Shown piece after piece: positions 9,273 to 17,064 of a stretch of 22,930 bases of DNA (its first letter is position 1; the number at the start of each line of letters is the position of its first letter). Location of the stretch: the NCBI GenBank assembly GCA_937875975.1, contig CALEEU010000299.1:1-22930 (forward strand), given 5' to 3'. This DNA is from an uncultured Opitutia bacterium. GTDB lineage: Bacteria; Verrucomicrobiota; Verrucomicrobiia; Opitutales; UBA953. A program made the translations under genes and the position numbers. The notes beneath the pieces are model-generated. The model worked only from the letters and a program-made list of their open reading frames with translations, was not told the DNA's origin and did no database searches.

Positions 9273-10321
9273 GTTGTTTGGCTTTTAGCAGAGTCCAAGG
9301 AGGCGGCCAGCGAATCAACCTTTTTGAACAATTCAGGCAGACGACGCGAAAGGACCACCAGACGTCGCTCCAGCCCGAAGGGCACGGCAGGCGTGCCGTT
9401 CATGAAGCCGTCAGCGGGCACATCCTCGAAAAGGCCTGTCTGAGCGCCCAGCTTGACGCGGTCGCCGAGAGTGAGGTGTCCGGCCACGCCGGACTGCCCG
9501 CCGAGGACGCAATGGTCGCCGAGGGTCGTGCTGCCGGCGATGCCGACCTGCGCGGTGATGAGGCACTGGCGGCCGATACGCACATTATGGGCGACCTGGA
9601 CGAGGTTATCGATCTTGGTGCCCCGCCCGACCACCGTCTTGCTGAAGCGGGCACGGTCGAGGGTGGAGTTGGCGCCGACCTCGACGTCGTCTTCGAGGAC
9701 CACGTTGCCGATTTGCGGGATGCGCTGGATCTCGCCGTTGACCGGCTCGTAGCCGAAGCCGTCGGAACCAATGACCGCACCAGACTGAATGCGACAGCGG
9801 GCACCCAGAATGCAATAGTCGCCGACCGTGACGCCTGGCTTGAGCCAGCAATCGGAGCCAACCGATGCGTGGGCGCCGACATGGCAACGCGCTTCAAGCA
9901 CCGTGCCCGCAGAGACCATGGCGCCCTCGGCGATCACGCAGAGGGGGCCCACATGGGCGGCTGGGTCGACCTTAGCGGAGGCGGCGACGATGGCGGAAGC
10001 GTGGATGCCAGGGGCGGGGCGCGGCCAGAGGCGGGACTCGAGCACCGAACAAAGGAGCGCTAGGGCGTAGGATGGATTGTCTACGCGGAGGAAAGCCTGG
10101 CCGGCGGCAGGTTCGCCTTCGAAGGTCACCGGCACAAGGATCGCGCCAGCCTTGGAGGCGGCGACGGCCTCGGCGTACTTCGCGTTACCAAGGAAAGAAA
10201 GATCGCCGGGTGTCGCTTCAGCCAGAGCCGCGATACCCGTAATAGGAGCGAGGCAGGCACCCTCGACGGACTTGGCTCCGGTGAGGGAGGTGAGTTCGGC
10301 GATGGTGAAGGCGAGCGACAT
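9269..10321 (-). CDS. lpxD: UDP-3-O-acylglucosamine N-acyltransferase
   Basis: Third enzyme of lipid A synthesis, adding a 3-hydroxyacyl chain from ACP to the 2-amino group of UDP-3-O-acyl-glucosamine. It has 350 aa. An N-terminal uridine-binding domain (about 1-100, with GDLSFLGNAKY) is followed by a left-handed beta-helix of hexapeptide repeats (about 105-315), including VGAHASVGSDCWL and IGSDGFGYEP. The catalytic His245 is in VQVAHNVRIG, and a short helical C-terminus follows. It shows that the organism makes lipid A. The upstream gene is ompH (45-nt gap containing a 9-bp stem hairpin), and prs overlaps its stop. bamA-ompH-lpxD order is conserved in many Gram-negatives, including Chlamydia. 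Confidence 0.96.
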   Translation of the reverse strand: MSLAFTIAELTSLTGAKSVEGACLAPITGIAALAEATPGDLSFLGNAKYAEAVAASKAGAILVPVTFEGEPAAGQAFLRVDNPSYALALLCSVLESRLWPRPAPGIHASAIVAASAKVDPAAHVGPLCVIAEGAMVSAGTVLEARCHVGAHASVGSDCWLKPGVTVGDYCILGARCRIQSGAVIGSDGFGYEPVNGEIQRIPQIGNVVLEDDVEVGANSTLDRARFSKTVVGRGTKIDNLVQVAHNVRIGRQCLITAQVGIAGSTTLGDHCVLGGQSGVAGHLTLGDRVKLGAQTGLFEDVPADGFMNGTPAVPFGLERRLVVLSRRLPELFKKVDSLAASLDSAKSQTT

Positions 10322-10334
10322 GGTCCTAAATGAA

Positions 10335-10357
10335 GCGCCCCTGACTAGCAGGGGCGC
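10335..10357 (-). other. Intercistronic hairpin between ompH and lpxD
   Basis: GCGCCCCTG and its exact complement form a 9-bp GC stem with a 5-nt loop. In the minus-strand transcript it is followed by TTCATTTAGG, not a good U-tract, and lpxD begins 14 nt later. It is more likely an mRNA-processing or attenuating element than a full terminator. Confidence 0.45.
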
Positions 10358-10366
10358 GGCAGAGTG

Positions 10367-10981
10367 TTACTTGGCGGCCGGCTTGTCGCCAGCGGCAGGA
10401 GCCGGAGCCACGGGTGCGACCGGTGCGGCCGGTGCGGCGACAGGAGCAGTGGCCTTGTAGGTCACGTTAAGCTCTTTGATCACGTCTTCGGTGACATCAA
10501 GGGAAGCGTCGGAGAAAAATGCTTCGGCTTTGTTGAGCACCAACTGAATACCCTTGGCCTTGGCGACCTTTTCGGAAGCGGTCCGGATATCGGCGATGAT
10601 CTGCTTGTTCATCTCACCGAGGCGCTGCTGAATCGCGCCCTGGGCTTCGTTGATGAAGTTCTGGCGTTCGGAGAGCCGCTGCTGGAACGTGGCGTTCTTC
10701 TGCTGAAACTCCGCCGCGACGGTCTTCTTGCCGTTTTCACTCAGCATCGGATCCTGGCCGCGCTTATCGATGCCTTGGAGCTCGGTCTGGAGCTGCATGA
10801 GGGCCTTCTCACGTTCGCCAATCGCGGCCCGGGCGGCGTCGCGCGATTTCGCGAGTTCGGCCTGAAGCTCGACGGCCTTGGCGTATTTGACGAAGACTTC
10901 CTGTGGGTCGACGAGCCCGACGTTAGGCGCGGCGGCGTAGACGGATGCGGAAGCAAGGAGGAGGGCGAAGAAGGACTTCAT
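10367..10981 (-). CDS. ompH: OmpH/Skp family periplasmic chaperone
   Basis: Periplasmic holdase of the Skp/OmpH family that keeps unfolded outer-membrane proteins soluble on their way to BamA. The ATG at 10979-10981 (MKSFFALLLASASVYA) opens a clear signal peptide; the 16 codons upstream in the frame are outside the family and overlap bamA. The mature part is charged and helical (about 35-150), rich in Q, E, K and R as expected for the coiled-coil tentacles, with VGLVDPQEVF at the start of the conserved domain. The length is 204 aa. The last 25 or so residues are a repetitive Ala/Pro/Val tail ending DKPAAK, unusual for Skp. It lies between bamA (stop 45 nt upstream) and lpxD. Confidence 0.9.
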   Translation of the reverse strand: MKSFFALLLASASVYAAAPNVGLVDPQEVFVKYAKAVELQAELAKSRDAARAAIGEREKALMQLQTELQGIDKRGQDPMLSENGKKTVAAEFQQKNATFQQRLSERQNFINEAQGAIQQRLGEMNKQIIADIRTASEKVAKAKGIQLVLNKAEAFFSDASLDVTEDVIKELNVTYKATAPVAAPAAPVAPVAPAPAAGDKPAAK

Positions 10982-11025
10982 GGGCGGATTCAGGTTTAAG
11001 AAGCGGTTAGGAGGGGGGATGGCAA

Positions 11026-13494
11026 TCAAAAGACCGTGCCGAAGCTGAAGTTGAACTTCATACCACCGTCATTGATGTCGACGCCGCCCGGAGTCTTGGT
11101 CGTCTGCAGCGGGAAGCCGAAGTCGAGTCGCATGACCGCGCCGCCGAGGAGGATGCGCATGCCTAGGCCGTAGTCGGAATTCGCCTGGGCGACGCTGAAG
11201 TCCGTCTCGGACTTGTTGACCAGGCCGTAGTCGTAGAAAGCGGCGAAGCGGAGATTATCGGCGGCCTTGATGGTGTATTCAGCGCTGAAGAATCCGTAGG
11301 TCATGCCGCCCATCGGCTGATTGCCATGGGTGGTATCGTACGTGTCGTAGGCGCCGACATCGTTGTAACCGAAGCCGCGCATGTCGTAGGCCCCGCCGAG
11401 GTAGAAGCGCTCGTAGAACGGAAGGTAGCCGCCCGTACCGGTGAGGAGGCCGACGCGACCGATGACGCCGATCGTCTGTTCGGCGGTAGGCGAGACAAGG
11501 AACCAGCGGCCCGCACGAAGCTCGGACTTCAGGTATTTGATATCACCGCCGAAACCGTTGCCGGCGAGTTCTTCGGTCAGCGAGATGCGGGAGCCCTTGG
11601 TCGGGAAGTTGTATTCGTCGCGAGTGTCGTAGGTGAGCGAAACCGAGATCGACGAGATGACGCGCGCGCCGGCATTGCCTTCGGTGACCACGTCGACCGG
11701 GGCATCGGCCGTGACGTTATCGACGGACATGCGGCGGAGATTATAGCCGATACGGCCTTCGATGTTGCTGAACACGCGGCGGCGAGCGTAGAAACTCACG
11801 CCTTCGGAAAGCACCGAGTAGTTGGCCGAAGCGTAGCCGGCGTAGCGGCGCTCGATGGAATAGCCTACGGCGAGGTCGCGCTCCCAGAGAGCCGGCTCTT
11901 CGAAGGAGTGCTCGAAGGAATTCGTCAGGCTGCCGACGGAGAGACGGACGCGGAACTTCTGGCCGTCACCGCGATACCAGCCCTCGGAGTTCGATAAGTC
12001 GAAGTTGGATTCGGCGTACTCGACGAAGCCGACGAGGCCTTCGACCGTGCTGTAACCTGCGCCGAAGCTGACCTGTCCGGTGGGGCCTTCCTTGACCGTG
12101 ACGCGCAGATCGCTTTGGCCTGGAATCGGGGTCGGGATCGGCGTCACGCGCACTTCCTCGAAGAACTGCGTATTGCGGAGACGCGCTTCGGAGACGCGGG
12201 TACGAGCAAGGTCGAAGACCTCGCCGGGCCCGAGCGCGAGCTCGCGAGCAATGACGGTAGAGCGGGTCTTGGTGTTGCCTTGGATCTCGACCGAGCGGAC
12301 CGTGTGACGCTGGCCTTCCTCGATCTGGAACTTCACGTCGATGGCGCCGGTCGCGAGATTGGGTTTACGGACGACCTGCACGGAGCTGTTGATGTAGCCC
12401 ATCTGGCCGTAGTATTCGCGCAACTTCTCGGAGGCGGCTTCGATTGCCGGGGCCGCAAAGGCTTCGCCGCTGGCGATCTTGTCGAACTCGGCGGGGTGGG
12501 CGCCACGACGGAGAGAAGGCTCCGAGACCACCTTGCGAAGCGCGTCGGTGGAGTAGACCGGATCGGCGGAACCAAGCCGATTACCGTCAAAGGCGATCTC
12601 ACCAATGGTGTACTTGCGACCTTCCTTGATCTTGAAGACGACGTCGATCCAGCCGGCATCATCCTTCACATCCTTGACCTCGCAGACCTTCTCCGGGTCG
12701 GCGTCTTCGACTTCGACATCAAGATAGCCCTTCGCGCGGTAGTATTCGCGGAGCTTCTTGCAGTCGGCGCGATACTGCTCGGGGTCGAGACGGCCGCCGC
12801 CGACGAGCCAGGACCACTTATACCAGCGATATTCGCTGGTCTTGAGATCGGCCGCGGACCAGAGGTCGTAGCGATCGAAAGAGGCGGCTCCTTCGAAGCG
12901 GAAATTATCTACCTTCAGTTCGAGGCCTTCATCGACGACGACCGCGACGATCTTGCCGCCGACGCCGTCGCGCAGCTGGGAGGTGACGCGGGCGAATGGG
13001 CGCTTCTTGCGGAGTTCGTTCTGGAGCTTGACCTCGGAGCGGCGCAGCTGGGCCATGTCGAGAGGTTCACCGATCTTCACGTCCTCGATGACGCTGCCGC
13101 CGAACCAGCCAGCCTTACCGACGAGTCCGTCGCCGCCGACGTATTCGATGTCCTTGAGGATCGGCCGAGGCTCGACCGTCACGATGATATCCACCTCGCC
13201 GGTCGTCGGGTCGAGGGTGGGCTCGACCTGGGCTTGGTTAAAGCGACCGGTGGCGTAAAGGGAGCGGACCGTATTGGCGACGGCGTCCTTGGAGAACGGC
13301 TGGCCTTTGCGTAGGGCGACGAAGCCGAGGACAAACTGTTCGGAGACGGTCGTGCCGTCCGTCTTGATCCGGATGGAGCGGACGAGCGGCTCCTTCGTCG
13401 CAGGGGCGGTCTGGGCCGAGCCGACGAGCGGCGACAGGGCGAGGGCGAAGCAGGCAGCGCGAAGCCAGCTGCGGCGGAAGGAGGGGTTATTCAT
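11026..13494 (-). CDS. bamA: Outer-membrane protein assembly factor BamA (Omp85)
   Basis: Central insertase of the outer-membrane beta-barrel assembly machine, 822 aa. A signal sequence (about 1-27, LRAACFALALSPLVGSA) is followed by tandem POTRA domains (about 35-430; for example VRSIRIKTDG, ILKDIEYVGGDG and YTIGEIAFDGNRL as strand starts) and a 16-strand barrel from about 450 onward. The Omp85 signature is in RFYLGGAYDMRGFGYND with Arg706. The protein ends SFGTVF, a terminal aromatic residue typical of outer-membrane barrels. Its start overlaps the dnaB stop by 8 nt, so it seems cotranscribed with the replicative helicase. ompH and lpxD follow, the standard envelope cluster. Confidence 0.96.
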   Translation of the reverse strand: MNNPSFRRSWLRAACFALALSPLVGSAQTAPATKEPLVRSIRIKTDGTTVSEQFVLGFVALRKGQPFSKDAVANTVRSLYATGRFNQAQVEPTLDPTTGEVDIIVTVEPRPILKDIEYVGGDGLVGKAGWFGGSVIEDVKIGEPLDMAQLRRSEVKLQNELRKKRPFARVTSQLRDGVGGKIVAVVVDEGLELKVDNFRFEGAASFDRYDLWSAADLKTSEYRWYKWSWLVGGGRLDPEQYRADCKKLREYYRAKGYLDVEVEDADPEKVCEVKDVKDDAGWIDVVFKIKEGRKYTIGEIAFDGNRLGSADPVYSTDALRKVVSEPSLRRGAHPAEFDKIASGEAFAAPAIEAASEKLREYYGQMGYINSSVQVVRKPNLATGAIDVKFQIEEGQRHTVRSVEIQGNTKTRSTVIARELALGPGEVFDLARTRVSEARLRNTQFFEEVRVTPIPTPIPGQSDLRVTVKEGPTGQVSFGAGYSTVEGLVGFVEYAESNFDLSNSEGWYRGDGQKFRVRLSVGSLTNSFEHSFEEPALWERDLAVGYSIERRYAGYASANYSVLSEGVSFYARRRVFSNIEGRIGYNLRRMSVDNVTADAPVDVVTEGNAGARVISSISVSLTYDTRDEYNFPTKGSRISLTEELAGNGFGGDIKYLKSELRAGRWFLVSPTAEQTIGVIGRVGLLTGTGGYLPFYERFYLGGAYDMRGFGYNDVGAYDTYDTTHGNQPMGGMTYGFFSAEYTIKAADNLRFAAFYDYGLVNKSETDFSVAQANSDYGLGMRILLGGAVMRLDFGFPLQTTKTPGGVDINDGGMKFNFSFGTVF

Positions 13495-14917
13495 TATTTC
13501 GATAATCTTTGGCCGGATTTTCGAAGCGTGTCAGCCCCGGATTAAAGAGCAAGTTGATGTCGGAGGTGGGTCCGTTACGATTCTTGGCTACAATCAGCTG
13601 GCGGGAGTAGCAACCGTCCTGCCCTGCCTGCTCGGCTTCAGCCTCGGCGGCCTTACCCTGGCTGGCGGGGGGCTTGGAGATAAGCATGACGATATCGGCG
13701 TCCTGCTCGATGGACCCGGACTCGCGAAGGTCGGACATGCGGGGCTGGCGGGCCTCGTCCTCGGACTTACGGTTCAGCTGGGCCAGGGCGATGATGGGGA
13801 TCTTGAACTCCTTAGCCATGGCCTTGATGCTACGGGAGACCTCGGCGATCTGCTGTTCGCGGGGCAGGCCCGAGTCCAGGCCGTTGATGAGCTGGATGTA
13901 GTCGATGACCACCATGTCCAGGGGGGTGCGGGCATGGACGCGGCGGCACTTGGCGCGGATCTCCAAGATATTCTGGCCGCCGTTATCGTCGACCACGAGG
14001 GGCAGACCTTTATACTCGTTGGCGGCCTGGACGAGGTCGACCTGCATGCGTTCATCCGGATGGGCGGTCCGGAGCTTCTGCATGTTCACGCGGGCGCGCG
14101 AGCAGAGCAGACGCAGGGCAAGCTCGCGGGCCGGCATTTCGAGGGAGAAGAGCAGCACGTTGGACGGCTTGCGGGCCTCGTTAGGCTTGGGGAAGAGCGC
14201 GGCTTCGATGAAGTTGAGCGCGATGGAAGTCTTGCCCATGCCGGGACGGGCGGCGACGACGATCATTTGACCCGGCTGGAAACCGAAGGTCATCGCATCG
14301 AGATCAGGGAAACCGGTGGGCACGCCCTGCACCGAGTTGCGGTCGCGGATGATGCGCTGGACGAGCTCCATCGCCTCGGCGATAGGTCCGTCGATCGTCT
14401 GGGCGGATTCAGAGATACGGTCCTCGCTGATCCGGAAGAAGGACTGCTCGACCTCCTCGAGGAGGCGCTCGATGCCTTCCGCGTGCGTGTGCGCCTTCTC
14501 GACCGTCGTGACGGCGGTCGAGATGAGCTGTCGGAGGAAATGTTTCTCGCGGATGATCGCGAGCCAATGAGGCGCGTGCGCGCTCGACGAGATCAGACCG
14601 GTCAGCTCGTTGACGTAGGTCGCCCCGCCGGCCGACTCCAACTTGCCTTCGCGACGGAGCTGCTCGGTGAGCGTGATCTCGTCGATGCCCGTGCTCGCCT
14701 GATTCAACTGGACGGCAACGGCGTAGATATCTTGGTGCTTCGGATCGAAGAAGTAGTCGGACGTGACGCGCTGCTCGAGGCAGCGCTGCAGCGTATCGCC
14801 GCCGTCGATCACGATGCTGGCAATCAGGCCGCGCTCGGCGTCGAGGTTGTGGGGCGGCACGCGGTCGCCGTAATTGGGAGCGGCTTCGCGGCGCTGGCGC
14901 TGGGATCGTTCGGCCAT
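13487..14917 (-). CDS. dnaB: Replicative DNA helicase
   Basis: Hexameric 5'-3' helicase that unwinds DNA at the replication fork; 476 aa, near the usual 450-470. The N-terminal primase-interacting domain (about 20-125; PPHNLDAERGLIASI) is joined to a RecA-like ATPase domain with Walker A ARPGMGKTS at 223-231 and Walker B DMVVIDYIQL at 334-343, then QLNRKSE and the arginine-rich RMSDLRESGSIEQDAD. No intein is visible. It follows the strong rplI terminator, so it should have its own promoter in 14918-15020, and it overlaps bamA by 8 nt. The rplI-dnaB order is common in bacteria. Confidence 0.96.
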   Translation of the reverse strand: MAERSQRQRREAAPNYGDRVPPHNLDAERGLIASIVIDGGDTLQRCLEQRVTSDYFFDPKHQDIYAVAVQLNQASTGIDEITLTEQLRREGKLESAGGATYVNELTGLISSSAHAPHWLAIIREKHFLRQLISTAVTTVEKAHTHAEGIERLLEEVEQSFFRISEDRISESAQTIDGPIAEAMELVQRIIRDRNSVQGVPTGFPDLDAMTFGFQPGQMIVVAARPGMGKTSIALNFIEAALFPKPNEARKPSNVLLFSLEMPARELALRLLCSRARVNMQKLRTAHPDERMQVDLVQAANEYKGLPLVVDDNGGQNILEIRAKCRRVHARTPLDMVVIDYIQLINGLDSGLPREQQIAEVSRSIKAMAKEFKIPIIALAQLNRKSEDEARQPRMSDLRESGSIEQDADIVMLISKPPASQGKAAEAEAEQAGQDGCYSRQLIVAKNRNGPTSDINLLFNPGLTRFENPAKDYRNNE

Positions 14918-15020
14918 GGGAAGACGGGAGTGTGCGGAGGGCGGGAACGGAGGACAGCGCCAAACCGCGCGAGCCGTTCACGCCTTGTTCGCATCCTATT
15001 CACAGGGGCGGGAAGCCCCT
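14918..15020 (-). promoter_or_regulatory. dnaB upstream region
   Basis: This gap follows the rplI terminator and must contain the dnaB-bamA operon promoter. It holds a further short inverted repeat (AGGGGC/GCCCCT, 15004-15020) and CTATTCACA at 14996-15004, one base from a DnaA box. No convincing -35/-10 pair or Shine-Dalgarno was found by eye. Confidence 0.4.
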
Positions 15021-15060
15021 AAAAAGAAAAAGGCGCGAAGTTCGCACTTCGCGCCTTTCT
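15021..15060 (-). terminator. Rho-independent terminator after rplI
   Basis: A 12-bp perfect stem (15029-15040 with 15047-15058, arms AAAGGCGCGAAG/CTTCGCGCCTTT) with a 6-nt loop is followed, in the minus-strand sense, by TTTTTCTTTTT. It begins 15 nt after the rplI stop, ends the rplY-pth-rpsF-ssb-rplI operon, and separates it from dnaB. Confidence 0.93.
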
Positions 15061-15075
15061 GGGAAGCCGGTCCGA

Positions 15076-15639
15076 TTACTCGGACTTGGCAGGCTTGTCC
15101 TTGCGGGGCTTGCGGGCCTTCTTGTCGTCGCGGAACACGCGCTCTTCGGGCTCGGGGGCGTCTTCGGCGGCGACTTCGATCGGGTTCTCGGAGACGACTT
15201 CGAACTCCTGCTCGACCATGACAGTGCCATGGAGGCGGATGCTCGTGGTGTGCTTGCCGAGAAGCTTGACGGGGCCCTGGCCGAGGTGGATGCGCTTGCG
15301 CTCGATCTCGATACCATGCTCGGCGAGCTTGGCGGAGATTTCAGCGGTGCTGATTGCGCCGAACATCTTGCCTCCTTCACCGGTTTTGACGGCGAAGACG
15401 AGCTTGATGGCGGCCAGCTTGGCGGCGGTGCCGTTAGCGGCTTCGAGGTCGCGCGATTCACGGACTTCGCGGGCCTTCTTGAGGGCCTCGACGTACTTCG
15501 TGTTCGAGCGATTGACTGGGAGCGCGATACCCTGCGGAAGCAGGAAATTGCGTGCGAAGCCCGCGCGGACGCGGACTTGCTCGCCTTCGGCGCCTAGGCC
15601 GTCGACGGGCTTGATGAGGAGAACTTCGGTGAATGCCAT
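15076..15639 (-). CDS. rplI: 50S ribosomal protein bL9
   Basis: Large-subunit ribosomal protein bL9, which binds 23S rRNA at the base of the L1 stalk. The N-terminal domain has VLLIKPVDGLGAEGEQVRVR and GFARNFLLPQGIA (the L9 signature region, about 6-42). A long connecting helix (about 45-80) and a C-terminal domain with GKMFGAIST and LHGTVMVEQEFEV follow. At 187 aa it is longer than the usual ~150; the excess is a charged tail of about 35 residues (EPEERVFRDDKKARKPRK...). It is the last gene of its operon, 36 nt after ssb, and rpsR, which commonly precedes rplI, is not present. Confidence 0.95.
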   Translation of the reverse strand: MAFTEVLLIKPVDGLGAEGEQVRVRAGFARNFLLPQGIALPVNRSNTKYVEALKKAREVRESRDLEAANGTAAKLAAIKLVFAVKTGEGGKMFGAISTAEISAKLAEHGIEIERKRIHLGQGPVKLLGKHTTSIRLHGTVMVEQEFEVVSENPIEVAAEDAPEPEERVFRDDKKARKPRKDKPAKSE

Positions 15640-15675
15640 GGTCTTTCTTGGGTTATAAGGTTGGTGAGGAAATGT

Positions 15676-16116
15676 TTAGAACGGGACGTCGTCGCCGCCG
15701 CCCTGGTCGCCGGACGGAGCCGGGGTGTCGTTGCCACCGCGGGCACGAGGAGCGGAACCGCCCTCTTCGCCACCCTGGGCCTTGCCGCCGATAAAGGTAA
15801 AGTTCTCAAGGACAACGCCGAGGCGCGAACGCTTCTCGCCGGTCTTCTTGTCTTCCCACTGGTCGAGCTTGAGGCGGCCTTCAACGAGGATGCCAGAGCC
15901 CTTGCCGCAATACTTGGCGATGATCTCGGCCTGCTTGCCGTAGCTCTCGATGTCGACGTAGGTGACTTCTTCGCGCTTCTCGCCTTCCTTGGTGGAGTAG
16001 GAGCGGTTGACGGCGAGGGAGAACTTCGTGAGGGCCTGGCCGGACGGGAGGGCGCGGGCCTCGGGGTCGCGGGTCATATTGCCCACGAGAACCACGCGAT
16101 TATAGGAAGAGGCCAC
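15676..16116 (-). CDS. ssb: Single-stranded DNA-binding protein
   Basis: SSB coats single-stranded DNA during replication and repair and recruits partner proteins through its C-terminal tip. It has 146 aa. The OB fold occupies about 1-108 (NRVVLVGNMTRDPEARALPSG, VEGRLKLDQWED), followed by a Gly/Asp-rich disordered linker, and the protein ends GGGDDVPF, the acidic tip that is usually DDIPF. The start codon is GTG (16114-16116), which gives MASSYNR directly in register with SSB family starts. It lies 19 nt after rpsF and 36 nt before rplI in the same operon. Confidence 0.95.
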   Translation of the reverse strand: MASSYNRVVLVGNMTRDPEARALPSGQALTKFSLAVNRSYSTKEGEKREEVTYVDIESYGKQAEIIAKYCGKGSGILVEGRLKLDQWEDKKTGEKRSRLGVVLENFTFIGGKAQGGEEGGSAPRARGGNDTPAPSGDQGGGDDVPF

Positions 16117-16135
16117 GGCGAAGCGAGTTCGGGGA

Positions 16136-16441
16136 TTACTTGGTCACCTGCACGAGCAGGCGGTTGATGGTGCGGTCGAGGCGCAGCTTCTCGCGGAAAG
16201 TGGTGGGCGCGGTGACCGGACCTTCGAAGTGGAACTGGACGTAGAGGCCGGAGGGGAACTTACGGTCGACGACGCGAGAGAACTCCTTCTGGCCGAGGTT
16301 TTCGACTTCATTGACCTTACAGTCGACGGACTTCAGGACTTCCTTCAGCTTGTCGATGACAGTCTCGGGCGCATCGGTCGAGCCGCGGAGGTCGAGGATG
16401 AGGCTGGCGCGATATTCGCGGCGGATCGTGGCGGTGGTCAT
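16136..16441 (-). CDS. rpsF: 30S ribosomal protein bS6
   Basis: Small-subunit protein bS6, which pairs with bS18 on the platform of the 30S subunit. It has 101 aa, within the family range. Recognisable segments are REYRASLILDLRG at the N-terminus, where S6 normally has an YE..LIL strand, then helix VIDKLKEVLKSV, ENLGQKEFSR in place of the usual WGKRRLAY strand, and the C-terminal strand with LDRTINRLLVQV (S6 consensus l.rd..vlR.l). The start overlaps the pth stop by ATGA. Its functional partner gene rpsR is not in this operon as seen here. Confidence 0.88.
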   Translation of the reverse strand: MTTATIRREYRASLILDLRGSTDAPETVIDKLKEVLKSVDCKVNEVENLGQKEFSRVVDRKFPSGLYVQFHFEGPVTAPTTFREKLRLDRTINRLLVQVTK

Positions 16442-17022
16442 GGTGATGGTGATTTTCTGTTGGTGAGGTTTTGGGCGGCCGGGAGGCCTTGAGAAAGGAG
16501 GGTTTCGAGGTTCTTAATGAAGTCGGGGATGCGCTGGGTCAGGTTCTTGAGGTCGGCGTCGGGGAAACGTCCAAGGACGTGGTCGGCGAGGTCTTGGCCG
16601 GGGTGCTGCTTTGGTCCGATGCCCAGACGGGCGCGGACGAATTGTTCGCCGAGATGGCGGATGCAGCTGGCGACGCCGTTGTGGCCGGCGGCGGAACCTC
16701 CCAGGGAGAGGCGGAGCTGACCGGGCTCGAACGCGATATCATCATGGAGAACGACGAGCTCGGGGAGCTCGATCCGGTGGAACCGGAGGAAGGCCGCCAG
16801 AGGCGACCCGCTGTCGTTCATGAAGGTGAGCGGCTTGATCAGGTGGACGGAGGAACCTCCGAGCGTGACCTTCGCGACCGAGGCCGAAAAACGGCTCTCT
16901 TCCTTCCAGACCGCGCCAGCCTGAGAGGCGAGCGCGTCGATGACGATCCACCCCGCGTTGTGGCGCGTGGCGGAATATTCTCGGCCCGGATTGCCGAGGG
17001 CGGCGATGACCGAGAATGGCAT
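16438..17022 (-). CDS. pth: Peptidyl-tRNA hydrolase
   Basis: Hydrolyses peptidyl-tRNAs released by stalled ribosomes so the tRNA can be reused; 194 aa, the normal bacterial length. Family residues are all visible: LGNPGREYSATRHNAGW with Asn11 and catalytic His21, KPLTFMNDSG with Asn69, VLHDDI with Asp94, and GSAAGHNGV with Asn114. It lies 42 nt after rplY and overlaps rpsF by 4 nt. The order rplY-pth-rpsF is also seen in Chlamydia, supporting placement in the PVC group. Confidence 0.96.
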   Translation of the reverse strand: MPFSVIAALGNPGREYSATRHNAGWIVIDALASQAGAVWKEESRFSASVAKVTLGGSSVHLIKPLTFMNDSGSPLAAFLRFHRIELPELVVLHDDIAFEPGQLRLSLGGSAAGHNGVASCIRHLGEQFVRARLGIGPKQHPGQDLADHVLGRFPDADLKNLTQRIPDFIKNLETLLSQGLPAAQNLTNRKSPSP

Positions 17023-17064
17023 TTGACTTCAAAGAACAGGTACCGGGGACGCCCGGCGCGGAAA

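Noticed and set aside
12115..13314. A 399-codon plus-strand open frame antisense to bamA.
   Set aside because: Shadow of bamA; no recognisable domain.
14996..15004. CTATTCACA upstream of dnaB as a DnaA box.
   Set aside because: Single site with a mismatch at the first base and no partner; not stronger than chance.
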